Below, piece after piece: positions 56,052-64,000 of a stretch of DNA of 64,000 nucleotides. Under the pieces are notes generated by a model that saw only the letters and a list, made by a program, of their open reading frames with translations, was not told the origin of the DNA and ran no database searches. Source of the stretch: Alteraurantiacibacter aquimixticola (lineage in GTDB: Bacteria; Pseudomonadota; Alphaproteobacteria; Sphingomonadales; Sphingomonadaceae). Where the stretch lies: the NCBI RefSeq assembly GCF_004965515.1, contig NZ_SSHH01000004.1, positions 1 through 64,000 of the forward strand, in the 5' to 3' direction. The position numbers and the translations under genes are program-made. Each line of letters starts with the position of its first letter. Positions within the stretch are counted from its first letter, which is position 1.

Positions 56052-59000
56052 TCAGAAGCGCACGCGCGCGCCGATGCGATAGGTCCGGCCAAACGTATCG
56101 AAATAGACCGGATTGGTGGGAAAGCCGTTGCCGCCCGGCGCAATCACCGGATCCTTGTCGAGCAGATTGTTGATCGACCCGAACATCTCGATCTCGTCGG
56201 TGATCTCGAACGAACCCGACAGGTTGAAATAGGCCGCCGCCTCCACCTTGTTATCGCTGATCGAATTGGGATTGGTGCTGTCATAGCCCGCATCGCTCGG
56301 ATCCACCGCCGGCCCGCCGCTCCCGGTCAGCGTGGCATAGCGGCCGGAGCCGATATAGCGCATCTGCAAGGTGAGCGTGGCTGGTCCGTTCTGGTAGGTG
56401 GCGAAGGCATTGCCCTGCCATTTGGGCGAAGTGTTGAACGTGCCGAAGGCCGCCGTCGGGCCCGTCTGCCCCGCATAATTATATACCGGGGAGCCGAGGC
56501 CGGTCGAAAACAGCTGGTCGTAGAGCAGCGAGGCCAGCACGCGGACGTTGAGCGAGGACTCCGCGCCCAGCGGCATATTGTAAGCCGCCTCGAAATCGAC
56601 GCCGCGCGTAGTGAAGCCCTGCAAGTTCGCCGCCGTATTGGTGATGGCGGTGATGTCGTCGGTGCCCTCGCCCTCCATCAGGTCGCAGAATTCCTGCGCC
56701 CCGGCGAAGCACTGGGCGACGATATTGGCCGCACCGATACCCGAAGGCGGACCGGCGATCGCGTCCTTGATGGTGATCTCGTACCAGTCGGCCGAGAAGC
56801 GGAAGCCGGAAAGCGCACCTCCTTGCGGGGTCAGCACCACGCCGACGGTCCAGGTGTCCGCCTTTTCCGGCTCCAGCCCGACATTGCCGCCGGTGGTGAT
56901 CGTGGCGGCATCGGTCAGGCCGTCATTCCATGGATTGGCGACCGAACCGAAGGGTCCGCCCACCGTGCGGTTGTAGGTCTGGAACAATTCGCGGAACTGC
57001 GGGGCGCGCACGTCGCGCGAGCGCGTCGCCCGGAAGCGCAGCCAGTCGGTCACGTCCCACAGCGCGCTCACCTTCCAGGTCACGAATTCGCTGCTGGCCG
57101 TCTCCCCGGCATATTCGCCCGCAGTGCCCTTGGCCTTGTTGCTGGTGCCGCGCGCCGCCAGGTCGAGCTCGAAATAGCGGCCCAGAGCGCCGTTCTCGAA
57201 GACCGGGACGATCAGTTCCGCATAGCCTTCGAGCACCTGGATATTGCCGCCGTAGTCGAGGCCGTAGCTCAGCGTGAAGTCGTTGTAGAACGGCGTGTTC
57301 TCAAGATCGTGCGTGACGTTCACCGTCTCGCGCCGCCATTCCGCGCCTGCCGCCAGCTTTACCGCGCCCGCTCCAAAGCCGTCGAACAGGTCGCCTGCGA
57401 CATTCACGGCCGCCACATCCTGCTTGATGGTGGAGAGTTCCTCCAGCGTGCGGAATGCATAGTCGACCGCCGCCGGATCGGCATTGCCGATGCCGAACAG
57501 GTTGAGCGGCACGCAGGGGCCGGCGCTGTTGGCATAGGCGACGTCGTCGGCCGTATAGGGCGCGCCGGTATTGGGATTGATCCGCCCCGGAACGTCCACG
57601 CCGCAAACGATGCCGCCATCCGTCTGCACCGCGTCGAGCGCGAAGGTCAGGAAAGGCGCGACCACATTGTGGAAGAGGTGCTGGTCGTTTTTGTTCTCGC
57701 CATGCGAGAAATAGGCATCCCAGATCCATCCGCCGCCCAATTCGCCTTCGAGCCCGCCAAGGGCGCGCCAGGTGGAATTGTTGGTCTCGTTACGGGCGGA
57801 CTGTTCGCTCAGCATGTTGCGCCCGAACCCGGCACCGGCCGGGCCGATCAGGGCCGCCGCTTCCGCCGGCAGGAAGGCATTGTCGTTGAACACCCGGAAG
57901 CCGACATAACCCCGATCGAAGATTTCCAGCGCATAGGGGCCGATCGCGCCAGTGGCGACGGGGTTCACCGCCGCACTGTGCGCATAGGAGCCTTCGAGGA
58001 AGAGCTCGATATTGCTGCCAAGCTCATAGGTGGCATGGCCAAGCAGCGTGTAACGTTCGACTTCGGGCCGCAGCGTCGTGCCGTCATATGCGCCGGCGCT
58101 GAATTCGTCGTCGCCATCCTGGCGGAAGCCGAAGAAGCCCGCGCCCGTGGAATGGAAGCCGCGATTAAAGGGGATAAGCTCGGTGCCGTCGGCATTGAAC
58201 TGCATCAGGTCACCGCTGACTTCGGGCACGTTGATGCAGGCCCCGGCGAATACCGTGCAGGGTACCAGCACTCCGGTCAGGCTCTGGTTCGCCGAATAGG
58301 CTTGCGGGCCGATGATATAGTGCGGCAGGCCGTTGGTCGCGTAGCCGGTATTGGTGAACAGGCCGTAGCGTTCCGAGCACCAGCCGCGCTCCTCGCTGCA
58401 ATTGCCGATGGCATCGGTCTGCTGGTACTCGCCGCCGAACACGAAGTGTCCGCGGCCGCCCGCAAACTCCGTGCCGAAGGCGGCGCTGGCGTGATACTCA
58501 TAGCCATCGCCCGCATCGGTGCGGGTAAAGTCCGCCTGCGCGCGCAGGCCCGTCAGGTCCTTGTCGAGGATGATGTTGACGACGCCGGCGATGGCGTCCG
58601 ATCCATAAAGTGCCGAAGCGCCGCCGGTCACCGTCTCGGTTCGCTCCACCAGCATCGAGGGGATGAGCGTGATGTCGACACCGCCGCCCGTCGCGGTCGG
58701 CACCACGCGGTGCGTGTCGACCAGGGTCAGCGTGCGCGTGCCGAAGAACGGGTTCAGGCCGCGCAGGTTCACGAATTGCGCGCCGACGTTGAAATTGCCG
58801 AGGCCGACATTGTTGGATGAAAAGAAGTTGGAGTTCGCAGGCAATTGGCTGACGATATCGCCGACATCGGTGAGGCCGAGATTTTCGATATTCTCCGAAT
58901 CGAACACGGTGACCGGGCTGGGCGTATCGAAAGTGCTGCGCTGGACGCGCGAGCCGGTGACGATGATCTCGTCCTCTTCGATTTCAGCGCCGTCCGAATC

Positions 59001-59105
59001 CTGCGCGAAGGCCGGATTGCTCAAGGCGCCGAGAAGGCCGATTGCGATTGCCGTCGTGCTCAGACCACGGCGAGTATGCGCAATGCCCATGGATAGTGCC
59101 TGCAT
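56052..59105 (-). CDS. Large TonB-dependent receptor
   Basis: A 1017-residue receptor with signal peptide GLSTTAIAIGLLGALSNPAFAQ and EDEIIVTGSRVQR as the TonB box/plug start. The plug contains FVNLRGLNPFFGTRTLTLVD and VTGGASALYGSDAIAGVVNIIL, typical of the large SusC-like/oar-type sphingomonad receptors. The barrel ends RTYRIGARVRF. GAGGAACAC precedes the ATG. A CATACAAT-containing palindrome is located about 120 bp upstream. It could serve the aromatic network, but the substrate is unknown. Confidence 0.94.
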   Translation of the reverse strand: MQALSMGIAHTRRGLSTTAIAIGLLGALSNPAFAQDSDGAEIEEDEIIVTGSRVQRSTFDTPSPVTVFDSENIENLGLTDVGDIVSQLPANSNFFSSNNVGLGNFNVGAQFVNLRGLNPFFGTRTLTLVDTHRVVPTATGGGVDITLIPSMLVERTETVTGGASALYGSDAIAGVVNIILDKDLTGLRAQADFTRTDAGDGYEYHASAAFGTEFAGGRGHFVFGGEYQQTDAIGNCSEERGWCSERYGLFTNTGYATNGLPHYIIGPQAYSANQSLTGVLVPCTVFAGACINVPEVSGDLMQFNADGTELIPFNRGFHSTGAGFFGFRQDGDDEFSAGAYDGTTLRPEVERYTLLGHATYELGSNIELFLEGSYAHSAAVNPVATGAIGPYALEIFDRGYVGFRVFNDNAFLPAEAAALIGPAGAGFGRNMLSEQSARNETNNSTWRALGGLEGELGGGWIWDAYFSHGENKNDQHLFHNVVAPFLTFALDAVQTDGGIVCGVDVPGRINPNTGAPYTADDVAYANSAGPCVPLNLFGIGNADPAAVDYAFRTLEELSTIKQDVAAVNVAGDLFDGFGAGAVKLAAGAEWRRETVNVTHDLENTPFYNDFTLSYGLDYGGNIQVLEGYAELIVPVFENGALGRYFELDLAARGTSNKAKGTAGEYAGETASSEFVTWKVSALWDVTDWLRFRATRSRDVRAPQFRELFQTYNRTVGGPFGSVANPWNDGLTDAATITTGGNVGLEPEKADTWTVGVVLTPQGGALSGFRFSADWYEITIKDAIAGPPSGIGAANIVAQCFAGAQEFCDLMEGEGTDDITAITNTAANLQGFTTRGVDFEAAYNMPLGAESSLNVRVLASLLYDQLFSTGLGSPVYNYAGQTGPTAAFGTFNTSPKWQGNAFATYQNGPATLTLQMRYIGSGRYATLTGSGGPAVDPSDAGYDSTNPNSISDNKVEAAAYFNLSGSFEITDEIEMFGSINNLLDKDPVIAPGGNGFPTNPVYFDTFGRTYRIGARVRF

Positions 59106-59225
59106 GTGTTCCTCCCTCCATTGCCGCCCGGTTGGTCCGGGTCAGCTGCACGGGAAGATGCGCGGCAAGGTTCTCGAATTAATAGCGAAGCGCGCGGCAC
59201 TCCCCCTTGCGACGATCAATAATGC

Positions 59226-59244
59226 ATACAATCGGGCGATTGTA
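59226..59244. promoter_or_regulatory. CATACAAT-containing palindrome (site 3) upstream of the large TonB receptor
   Basis: TACAATCG-GG-CGATTGTA is a perfect 8-bp inverted repeat (59227-59244), preceded by CA to give the CATACAAT half-site also found at the ligM promoter. It lies in the gap between the TonB receptor and lysC. Confidence 0.55.
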
Positions 59245-59297
59245 AAACCTTATTGCAAAGCGCAAAAAGCAGTGGCCGCAAGCGTGGCGGAATTTGG

Positions 59298-60578
59298 CTA
59301 GGCCGCTTCCGCCGGTGCATCCAGGCCATAGGCAGTATGCAGCACGCGCACGGCCAGTTCGGTCTCGTCCTCGTCGATCAGCACGGAAACCTTGATCTCC
59401 GACGTCGAGATCGCCTGCACGTTGATGCCGCGATCGGCCAGCGCCTTGAACATGGCGGCGGCGACGCCCGCATGGCTCTTCATGCCCATGCCGACGACCG
59501 AGACCTTGGCCACCTTGCTGTCGGTAATGATGCGGTTGAAGCCGATCTTCTCGCGCCGGTCTTCCAGCAGCGCCTGCGCGCGGGCGAGGTCCGCTTGCGG
59601 CACGGTGAAGGTGACGTCCGTCTCGCCCTTCTCGCGGCCGACATTCTGGATGATCATGTCGACATTGATGCCCGCTTCGCCCAGCGGCAGGAAGATTTCC
59701 GCCACTGCGCCGGGCTTGTCGGGCACGCGGGTCAGGACGATGCGTGCCTCGTTCTTGTCGTGGGCGATGCCGGTAACGGTCTGGCGTTCCACTTGGCTCT
59801 TCTCCAAAAGTTCGTCCATCTCCGCTTCGGAGACGATCATGGTGCCGGGAATGGTATCTGCGGCGGGCGCATCCTCGTCCACGAAGGAGGAGAGGACCTG
59901 CAGCCGCACGCCGCGCTTCATGGCGAGGCTGACCGAGCGGGTCTGCAGCACCTTGGCCCCGACCGAGGCGAGTTCGAGCATTTCCTCGAAGGTGACATAT
60001 TTCTGCTTGCGCGCGCGGGCAACGATGCGCGGGTCGGTGGTATAGACGCCGTCGACATCGGTATAGATGTCGCAGCGATCGGCCTTCACCGCCGCCGCCA
60101 CGGCCACCGCGCTGGTATCCGAACCGCCGCGGCCCATCGTGGTGATGCGCCCTTCGTCGGACACGCCCTGGAAGCCGGGGATCACCGCGATCTCGCCAGC
60201 CTGCATATGCTCGATCAGCTTGTCGGCATCGATATCGCCGACGCGGGCATTGGCATGGGCGGAGAAGGTGTGGATCGGCACCTGCCACCCCAGCCAGCTG
60301 CGCGCCTTGCAGCCCATCGCCTGCAGCGTGAGCGCGAGGAGGCCGCTGGTCACCTGTTCGCCGGAGGAAACGACCACGTCATATTCGGCCGGATCGTAGA
60401 GCGGGTTCGCCTCGCGGCAGAAGTTCACCAGCCGGTCGGTCTCGCCGGCCATGGCCGAGACGACCACCGCCACCTCGTTTCCGCCCGCGGCCTGCGCGCG
60501 CACGAGGTTGGCGACGCGGCGAATGCGCTCTGTCCCCGCCATGGAGGTGCCGCCGAATTTCATCACGATACGGGCCAA
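59298..60578 (-). CDS. lysC: Aspartate kinase
   Basis: A 426-residue aspartokinase that phosphorylates aspartate, the first step to lysine, threonine and methionine. It begins MARIVMKFGGTSMAGTERI (KFGGTS motif), and [17 protein letters not shown] is present. Two ACT domains at the C-terminus (VTGIAHDKNEARIVLTRV and KVSVVGMGMKSHAGV) bind effectors. TTG start at 60578 with GGGAG 6 nt upstream fits the conserved N-terminus. It is divergent from ubiG. Confidence 0.97.
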   Translation of the reverse strand: MARIVMKFGGTSMAGTERIRRVANLVRAQAAGGNEVAVVVSAMAGETDRLVNFCREANPLYDPAEYDVVVSSGEQVTSGLLALTLQAMGCKARSWLGWQVPIHTFSAHANARVGDIDADKLIEHMQAGEIAVIPGFQGVSDEGRITTMGRGGSDTSAVAVAAAVKADRCDIYTDVDGVYTTDPRIVARARKQKYVTFEEMLELASVGAKVLQTRSVSLAMKRGVRLQVLSSFVDEDAPAADTIPGTMIVSEAEMDELLEKSQVERQTVTGIAHDKNEARIVLTRVPDKPGAVAEIFLPLGEAGINVDMIIQNVGREKGETDVTFTVPQADLARAQALLEDRREKIGFNRIITDSKVAKVSVVGMGMKSHAGVAAAMFKALADRGINVQAISTSEIKVSVLIDEDETELAVRVLHTAYGLDAPAEAA

Positions 60579-60655
60579 GACGAACTCCCTGCTGCGCCCA
60601 ATTGGAAGGATATTCGAGTCTGGCCCGAAACCTCGCGCGCTGTTAGGGCGAGGAC

Positions 60656-61393
60656 ATGGGTGATGCAACTGTAGCAAATGAAACCATCCGCCCGCAGGAG
60701 GCGGCGCATTTCGGCGCGCTGGCGGCGGAGTGGTGGGACCCCAAGGGCTCCAGCGCGATGCTGCACAAGCTGAACCCCGTGCGGCTCGCCTTCATCCGAG
60801 AGGCGATCGACCTGCACTGGGCGGGCGATATCCACTCTGTGAAGCCGCTCGCGGGCAAGAGCGCGCTCGATGTCGGCTGCGGCGCGGGCCTGTTGTGCGA
60901 ACCCCTGGCGCGGCTGGGGGCAAACGTGACCGGCGTCGATGCGGCGGCGGAGAATGTCGCGGCGGCCAGGGCCCATGCCGAAGGTTCGGGCCTTGCCATC
61001 GATTATCGCCATGGCGAGCTGGGATCGCTCGGCCTCGGCCAGTTCGACCTCGTCACCTCGATGGAAGTGATCGAGCATGTGGCGGACAAGCAGGCTTTCG
61101 TTTCCGGGCTGGCCGCGCATCTTGCTCCCGGCGGGCTCATGGTCCTCTCCACCCCGAACCGTACGCTTGCCAGCCGCGCGCTGCTCGTCGGCGCTGCCGA
61201 GGCGCTTGGTGCGGTGCCCAAGGGCACGCATCACTGGGAGGATTTCGTAACGCCGGAGGAGCTGGAGGAGCTGCTAGTCGCTGCGGGTCTCACCGTGGGT
61301 ACGCCGAAGGGCATCTCGTGGTCGCCGACCAAGGGTCTGCACCTCTCGGACGATCTGGCGCTCAACTACATCGTCACGGCGCAACGCGCCTGA
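60656..61393 (+). CDS. ubiG: Ubiquinone biosynthesis O-methyltransferase
   Basis: A 245-residue SAM methyltransferase that carries out both O-methylations of ubiquinone synthesis. It has EAAHFGALAAEWWDPKGSSAMLHKLNPVRLAFI, motif I ALDVGCGAGLLCEPLARLGANVTGVDAA, and FDLVTSMEVIEHVADKQAF, all diagnostic of UbiG. It is divergent from lysC, an arrangement often seen in sphingomonads. Confidence 0.97.
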   Translation: MGDATVANETIRPQEAAHFGALAAEWWDPKGSSAMLHKLNPVRLAFIREAIDLHWAGDIHSVKPLAGKSALDVGCGAGLLCEPLARLGANVTGVDAAAENVAAARAHAEGSGLAIDYRHGELGSLGLGQFDLVTSMEVIEHVADKQAFVSGLAAHLAPGGLMVLSTPNRTLASRALLVGAAEALGAVPKGTHHWEDFVTPEELEELLVAAGLTVGTPKGISWSPTKGLHLSDDLALNYIVTAQRA

Positions 61394-61399
61394 TCAGGG

Positions 61400-61777
61400 C
61401 TAGGTGCAGCGCGCAAAAGTCACCGGAGGCGAGGCAACGCCGGTATTGGAGACCATCTCCACCCGGAATTTGCCGCCACGATCGATCACGTAGCGATTAC
61501 CTTCAAGGTCGCAGACGAAAGGGCGCATCTCGCGCCGCAAATACTGTTCGTTATAGGTATAGCCGCCGATCGGCAGGTTGGTGATCCGCATCACCAGCGT
61601 ATCGCCTTCGGCTACCGCGGCGACATTTCCGGGTAGGTCGGGCAGCATGCGCTGGCCATCGGTGTTGATGAATTGTGCCGTCCCCGCAATGATCTCTTCC
61701 AGCGGCTTCTCTTCGAACGAGGACGTGCCGCAAGCGGTCAGCAGTCCGGCGCAGAGCAAGGGCAGGATGGCACGCAT
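61400..61777 (-). CDS. Small lipoprotein of unknown function
   Basis: A 125-residue lipoprotein with signal MRAILPLLCAGLLTAC (lipobox LTAC). The mature domain is mostly beta with Cys in FVCDLEG and at the C-terminus FARCT, perhaps a disulphide. ATG 61777 is 7 nt after GAGGAG. I recognise no family. Confidence 0.82.
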   Translation of the reverse strand: MRAILPLLCAGLLTACGTSSFEEKPLEEIIAGTAQFINTDGQRMLPDLPGNVAAVAEGDTLVMRITNLPIGGYTYNEQYLRREMRPFVCDLEGNRYVIDRGGKFRVEMVSNTGVASPPVTFARCT

Positions 61778-61862
61778 GATATGGCTCCTCATCGCTTCGA
61801 GCCGTGAGCCATAGCACTGAAAAGGATAAGGTTTCGTTTCCCCGGCGGCAGTCAAGCGCCTG

Positions 61863-62906
61863 TCAGGGTTCGTAATTCCCGCTCGCCCGCAAGGTGACCG
61901 CAGCGCCCGGATGGTCGGTGAAAATGCCGTCCACCCCTGCCGCCACCAGCATTCCCATCAGCGGCGGCAATCCGCCCAGCCCGCGCGGATTGTCATTGGT
62001 CTTGAGCGCATCGGGCATGAAGGCATTTTCGCGCCGGAGGGTCCAGGCATGGACCAGCAGCCCTTGCGCATGCGCTGCTTCGACCAGCCCGCTCGACCGG
62101 CCGCCATCGCCCAGCACCAGCCGTATGTCCGCCCCGATCCCGTCGGCATAGCGGGCGATGTTTTCCAGTCCCTGCGGCAGCAGCATTTCGCCATAGGAGA
62201 CATCGGGGGTATCGACAGGGCTGCCACTCGCCGACACCAGCTGCACCAGCCGCAATTGCGTGATCCGGTTGAGGCGCACCAGCGGCTCGACATCGAAGCT
62301 CTGGATGAAAACCGGCGCATCCGCTCCCCCATAGCCTGCTGCATGGAGTTCGCGCACCAGCATGGCGCCGAGGTCATGGCCAATGCTGGCAAAATAGGTC
62401 GGGTGCTTGATTTCGGGATAGAGGCCGATAGTGCGGCCCGTCTCCGCCTCCTTGGCGCGGACCAGCGCGATGATCTCCGCCAGCGTGGGCACCTGGTAGA
62501 GCCCGTCATAGGCGGTGTTGTCGGGGCGCAGTTCGGGCAGCCGCTCGCGGGCGCGCAATGTGCGCAATTCGGCCAGCGTGAAATCCTCGGTGAACCAGCC
62601 GGTCAGCTCCTCCCCGTCGATCACGCGGGTGGTCAGCCGCGCGGCGAATTCGGGATGCTCGCCGATATCGGTGGTGCCCGAAATCTCGTTCTCGTGCCGG
62701 GCGACGAGCACGCCGTCCTTCGTGGCCACAAGGTCCGGCTCGATGAAATCCGCGCCCTGGTCGATGGCGAGCTCATAGGCGGCGAGCGTGTGTTCGGGCC
62801 GGTCGCCGCTGGCGCCGCGATGGGCGATCACGATCATGGCGTTATCCTCCTGCGCCATCGCCGGCGCGCATAGACAAAGGGCAAGGAAGGCAAGGAGCCA
62901 TTTCAC
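61863..62906 (-). CDS. Exported glycerophosphodiester phosphodiesterase
   Basis: A 347-residue GDPD/GlpQ-type TIM-barrel enzyme with signal KWLLAFLALCLCAPAMAQ. Catalytic segments are VIAHRGASGDRPEHTLAAYELAIDQGADFIEPDLVATKDG and VLVARHENEISGTT, and IGLYPEIKHPTYF carries another metal Glu. It hydrolyses deacylated phospholipids to glycerol-3-phosphate. It overlaps the DCC-family gene by 4 nt. Confidence 0.95.
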   Translation of the reverse strand: MKWLLAFLALCLCAPAMAQEDNAMIVIAHRGASGDRPEHTLAAYELAIDQGADFIEPDLVATKDGVLVARHENEISGTTDIGEHPEFAARLTTRVIDGEELTGWFTEDFTLAELRTLRARERLPELRPDNTAYDGLYQVPTLAEIIALVRAKEAETGRTIGLYPEIKHPTYFASIGHDLGAMLVRELHAAGYGGADAPVFIQSFDVEPLVRLNRITQLRLVQLVSASGSPVDTPDVSYGEMLLPQGLENIARYADGIGADIRLVLGDGGRSSGLVEAAHAQGLLVHAWTLRRENAFMPDALKTNDNPRGLGGLPPLMGMLVAAGVDGIFTDHPGAAVTLRASGNYEP

Positions 62907-63331
62907 AGGATTCGCTCCATATATTCAGGGCGCGGTACAAAGCAGGTCTCGCGCCTGCCGAAGATCCGATAGCGGTTGCGTGCGACAAAACGATAAAAGG
63001 GATCGCGGATCGCGCGCGGCACCAGCTTGAAGATCGAAAGGGCACGCCATGGCCAGCCGAGCGCGCCATAGATCGCCAGCACGCCATCGCTGTCGCGCAG
63101 CGCCTTGTTGCCATCGACCACGATCATCGTATCCGGGTCTGCGGGATCTATGCCGAAATGCCGGTAGAGCGCCGAACCAACCTCCCCCTGCATGGCGGCG
63201 AGGCGGAAATGGCCCTTGCGGTCATACTTCAACACGAATTGCGCATTGGCCGAGCACAGCACGCACATGCCGTCGAAGACGATGACCGGATGGCCAGCGG
63301 CATGTGCGGGAAGTGCCGGCGCCTCGCTCAC
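62903..63331 (-). CDS. DCC-family thiol-disulphide oxidoreductase (DUF393)
   Basis: A protein of about 142 residues with the DxxCxxC motif VIVFDGMCVLCSANAQFVLK, and FRLAAMQGEVGSALYRHFGID and RYRIFGRRETCFVPRPEY, the DUF393 signature. GTG at 63331 overlaps the stop of the Spx-like gene by 4 nt; ATG 63349 is an alternative that would overlap by 22. Thiol redox role inferred from family. Confidence 0.9.
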   Translation of the reverse strand: MSEAPALPAHAAGHPVIVFDGMCVLCSANAQFVLKYDRKGHFRLAAMQGEVGSALYRHFGIDPADPDTMIVVDGNKALRDSDGVLAIYGALGWPWRALSIFKLVPRAIRDPFYRFVARNRYRIFGRRETCFVPRPEYMERIL

Positions 63332-63678
63332 GTAAGCGCGTTCTCCCATTCGCTTTGCGCGAAGCCGACAAGGATGCGGGTGGAATCGGGCAATTCGACC
63401 ACCGGGCGCTTGATCATGCTGGGATGCTCCACCATCAGCGCGATGGCCTTGTCGCGGTCGATCCCTTCCTTGTCGGCATCGGGCAGCTTGCGGAAGGTGG
63501 TGCCGCGACGGTTGAGCAGGACTTCCCAGCCCGCCTCGTCCGACCAGCGAGCGAGCTTTTCCGCGTCGGCGCCTTCCTTCTTGTAGTCATGGAAGCTGTA
63601 GTCGAGACCCTGGCTTTCCAGCCACTTCCGCGCCTTCTTGACCGTGTCGCAATTGGGAATGCCATAGAATTGGATCAT
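63328..63678 (-). CDS. Spx/ArsC-family reductase-like protein
   Basis: A 116-residue ArsC-like thioredoxin-fold protein, with MIQFYGIPNCDTVKKARKWL (single active Cys), LLNRRGTTFRKLPDADK and HPSMIKRPVVELPDSTRILVGF. This is the YffB/Spx arsenate-reductase-like type. Its start overlaps the stop of the preceding monooxygenase-like gene by 4 nt (ATGA). Confidence 0.93.
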   Translation of the reverse strand: MIQFYGIPNCDTVKKARKWLESQGLDYSFHDYKKEGADAEKLARWSDEAGWEVLLNRRGTTFRKLPDADKEGIDRDKAIALMVEHPSMIKRPVVELPDSTRILVGFAQSEWENALT

Positions 63679-63989
63679 GAAATGTCCTTGTGGTCGAAGC
63701 GGTGCACCCGCGGATCGGCACAGGCGAACAGCGTGTAGCTGTCGTAATAGTCGCGCCTTCCGCGGCCCTGCACCTGCAGGTGCTCCGCCTGCCTGCCCCA
63801 TGCGCGCGCCGCCTCCTCGCTGTCCCATTCGGAAAGGGCGATCACCTCGCCATCATCGGCGGTATAGGATTTGAAGGAGCGGTAGCCCGGTTGTGCCGCG
63901 GCCATCTGTGCCATCCGCGCGGCATCATCGGCATAGGCGGCCGCATCCATGTCGGCGCGCTTGCGGTTGCGGAAGACGACGAGGAACAT
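63675..63989 (-). CDS. Antibiotic biosynthesis monooxygenase (ABM)-like protein
   Basis: A 104-residue dimeric alpha/beta-barrel protein, with MFLVVFRNRKRADMDAAAYADDAARMAQMAAAQPGYRSFKSYTADDGEVIALSEWDSEEAARAWG, matching ABM-domain proteins. Such proteins act in oxygenation or haem/quinone turnover. It heads the coupled minus-strand run ABM-Spx-DCC-GDPD. Confidence 0.9.
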   Translation of the reverse strand: MFLVVFRNRKRADMDAAAYADDAARMAQMAAAQPGYRSFKSYTADDGEVIALSEWDSEEAARAWGRQAEHLQVQGRGRRDYYDSYTLFACADPRVHRFDHKDIS

Positions 63990-64000
63990 GGCGCCCTTCT

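Overview
The window looks like the chromosome of an aerobic alphaproteobacterium of the order Sphingomonadales, most like Erythrobacteraceae. The reasons are high GC coding bias, TonB-dependent receptors carrying the sphingomonad IVVTG/IIVTG plug motif, an alphaproteobacterial-type NDUFA9-like gene, and a full set of lig genes whose products resemble those of Sphingobium sp. SYK-6. Family calls are from recognition of protein sequence; no database was searched. The dominant theme is catabolism of lignin-derived aromatics. Layout: 1-3522 holds the N-terminal part of an aldehyde dehydrogenase, a TonB receptor, and a divergent MarR regulator with a palindromic operator between them. 3729-11656 is mostly general cell functions: tRNA-Leu, an NDUFA9-like protein, an NfeD/SPFH pair, two paralogous secreted proteins, a transaldolase-family protein and a patatin-like lipoprotein. 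11641-22205 is a protocatechuate 4,5-cleavage locus split around a LysR regulator: ligK-ligU-ligI on the minus strand, and LysR, a DUF1932 oxidoreductase, ligJ, a DUF2218 gene, ligA, ligB, ligC, an aldo/keto reductase and a CmcJ-like gene on the plus strand. Together these encode ring cleavage of protocatechuate (LigAB), oxidation of the semialdehyde (LigC), PDC hydrolysis (LigI), tautomerisation (LigU), hydration (LigJ) and aldol cleavage to pyruvate and oxaloacetate (LigK). 22210-29123 contains two SDRs, a secreted dienelactone-hydrolase-like protein, and an IS1595-type insertion sequence (24342-26693) with 21-bp inverted ends, a 6-bp flanking direct repeat and a cargo of small genes plus a Cys-rich HNH-like gene. 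29213-34193 is a possible second lignin module: an NTF2-fold protein that could be a gamma-formaldehyde lyase, a SnoaL-like protein, a LigW-like decarboxylase and a TonB receptor. 34299-36800 is a divergent pair: an alpha/beta hydrolase fused to a BTAD/SARP-type DNA-binding domain, facing a SAM methyltransferase, with direct repeats between them. 38543-43706 holds a short MetE-like methyltransferase, a quinohemoprotein alcohol dehydrogenase and an aldehyde dehydrogenase. 44477-48590 is a tightly coupled run of amidohydrolase, PTP-like protein, SDR and MDR genes followed by a TauD-type dioxygenase. 51318-52733 is a LigM-type tetrahydrofolate-dependent O-demethylase, and 56052-59105 is a third TonB receptor. 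The right end is housekeeping: lysC, ubiG, a glycerophosphodiesterase and small enzymes. Two operator-like motifs recur. A TAACGA/TCGTTA dyad lies upstream of the NTF2/SDR pair, the second TonB receptor and the aldehyde dehydrogenase. A CATAC(AA) half-site motif lies upstream of the alcohol dehydrogenase, ligM and the third TonB receptor. Several families of dispersed palindromic repeats occupy gaps between genes. The most interesting hypotheses are co-regulation of ligM with methyl-group disposal and uptake genes, the NTF2/LigW-like/TonB locus as a dimer-degradation module, and the hydrolase-regulator fusion.
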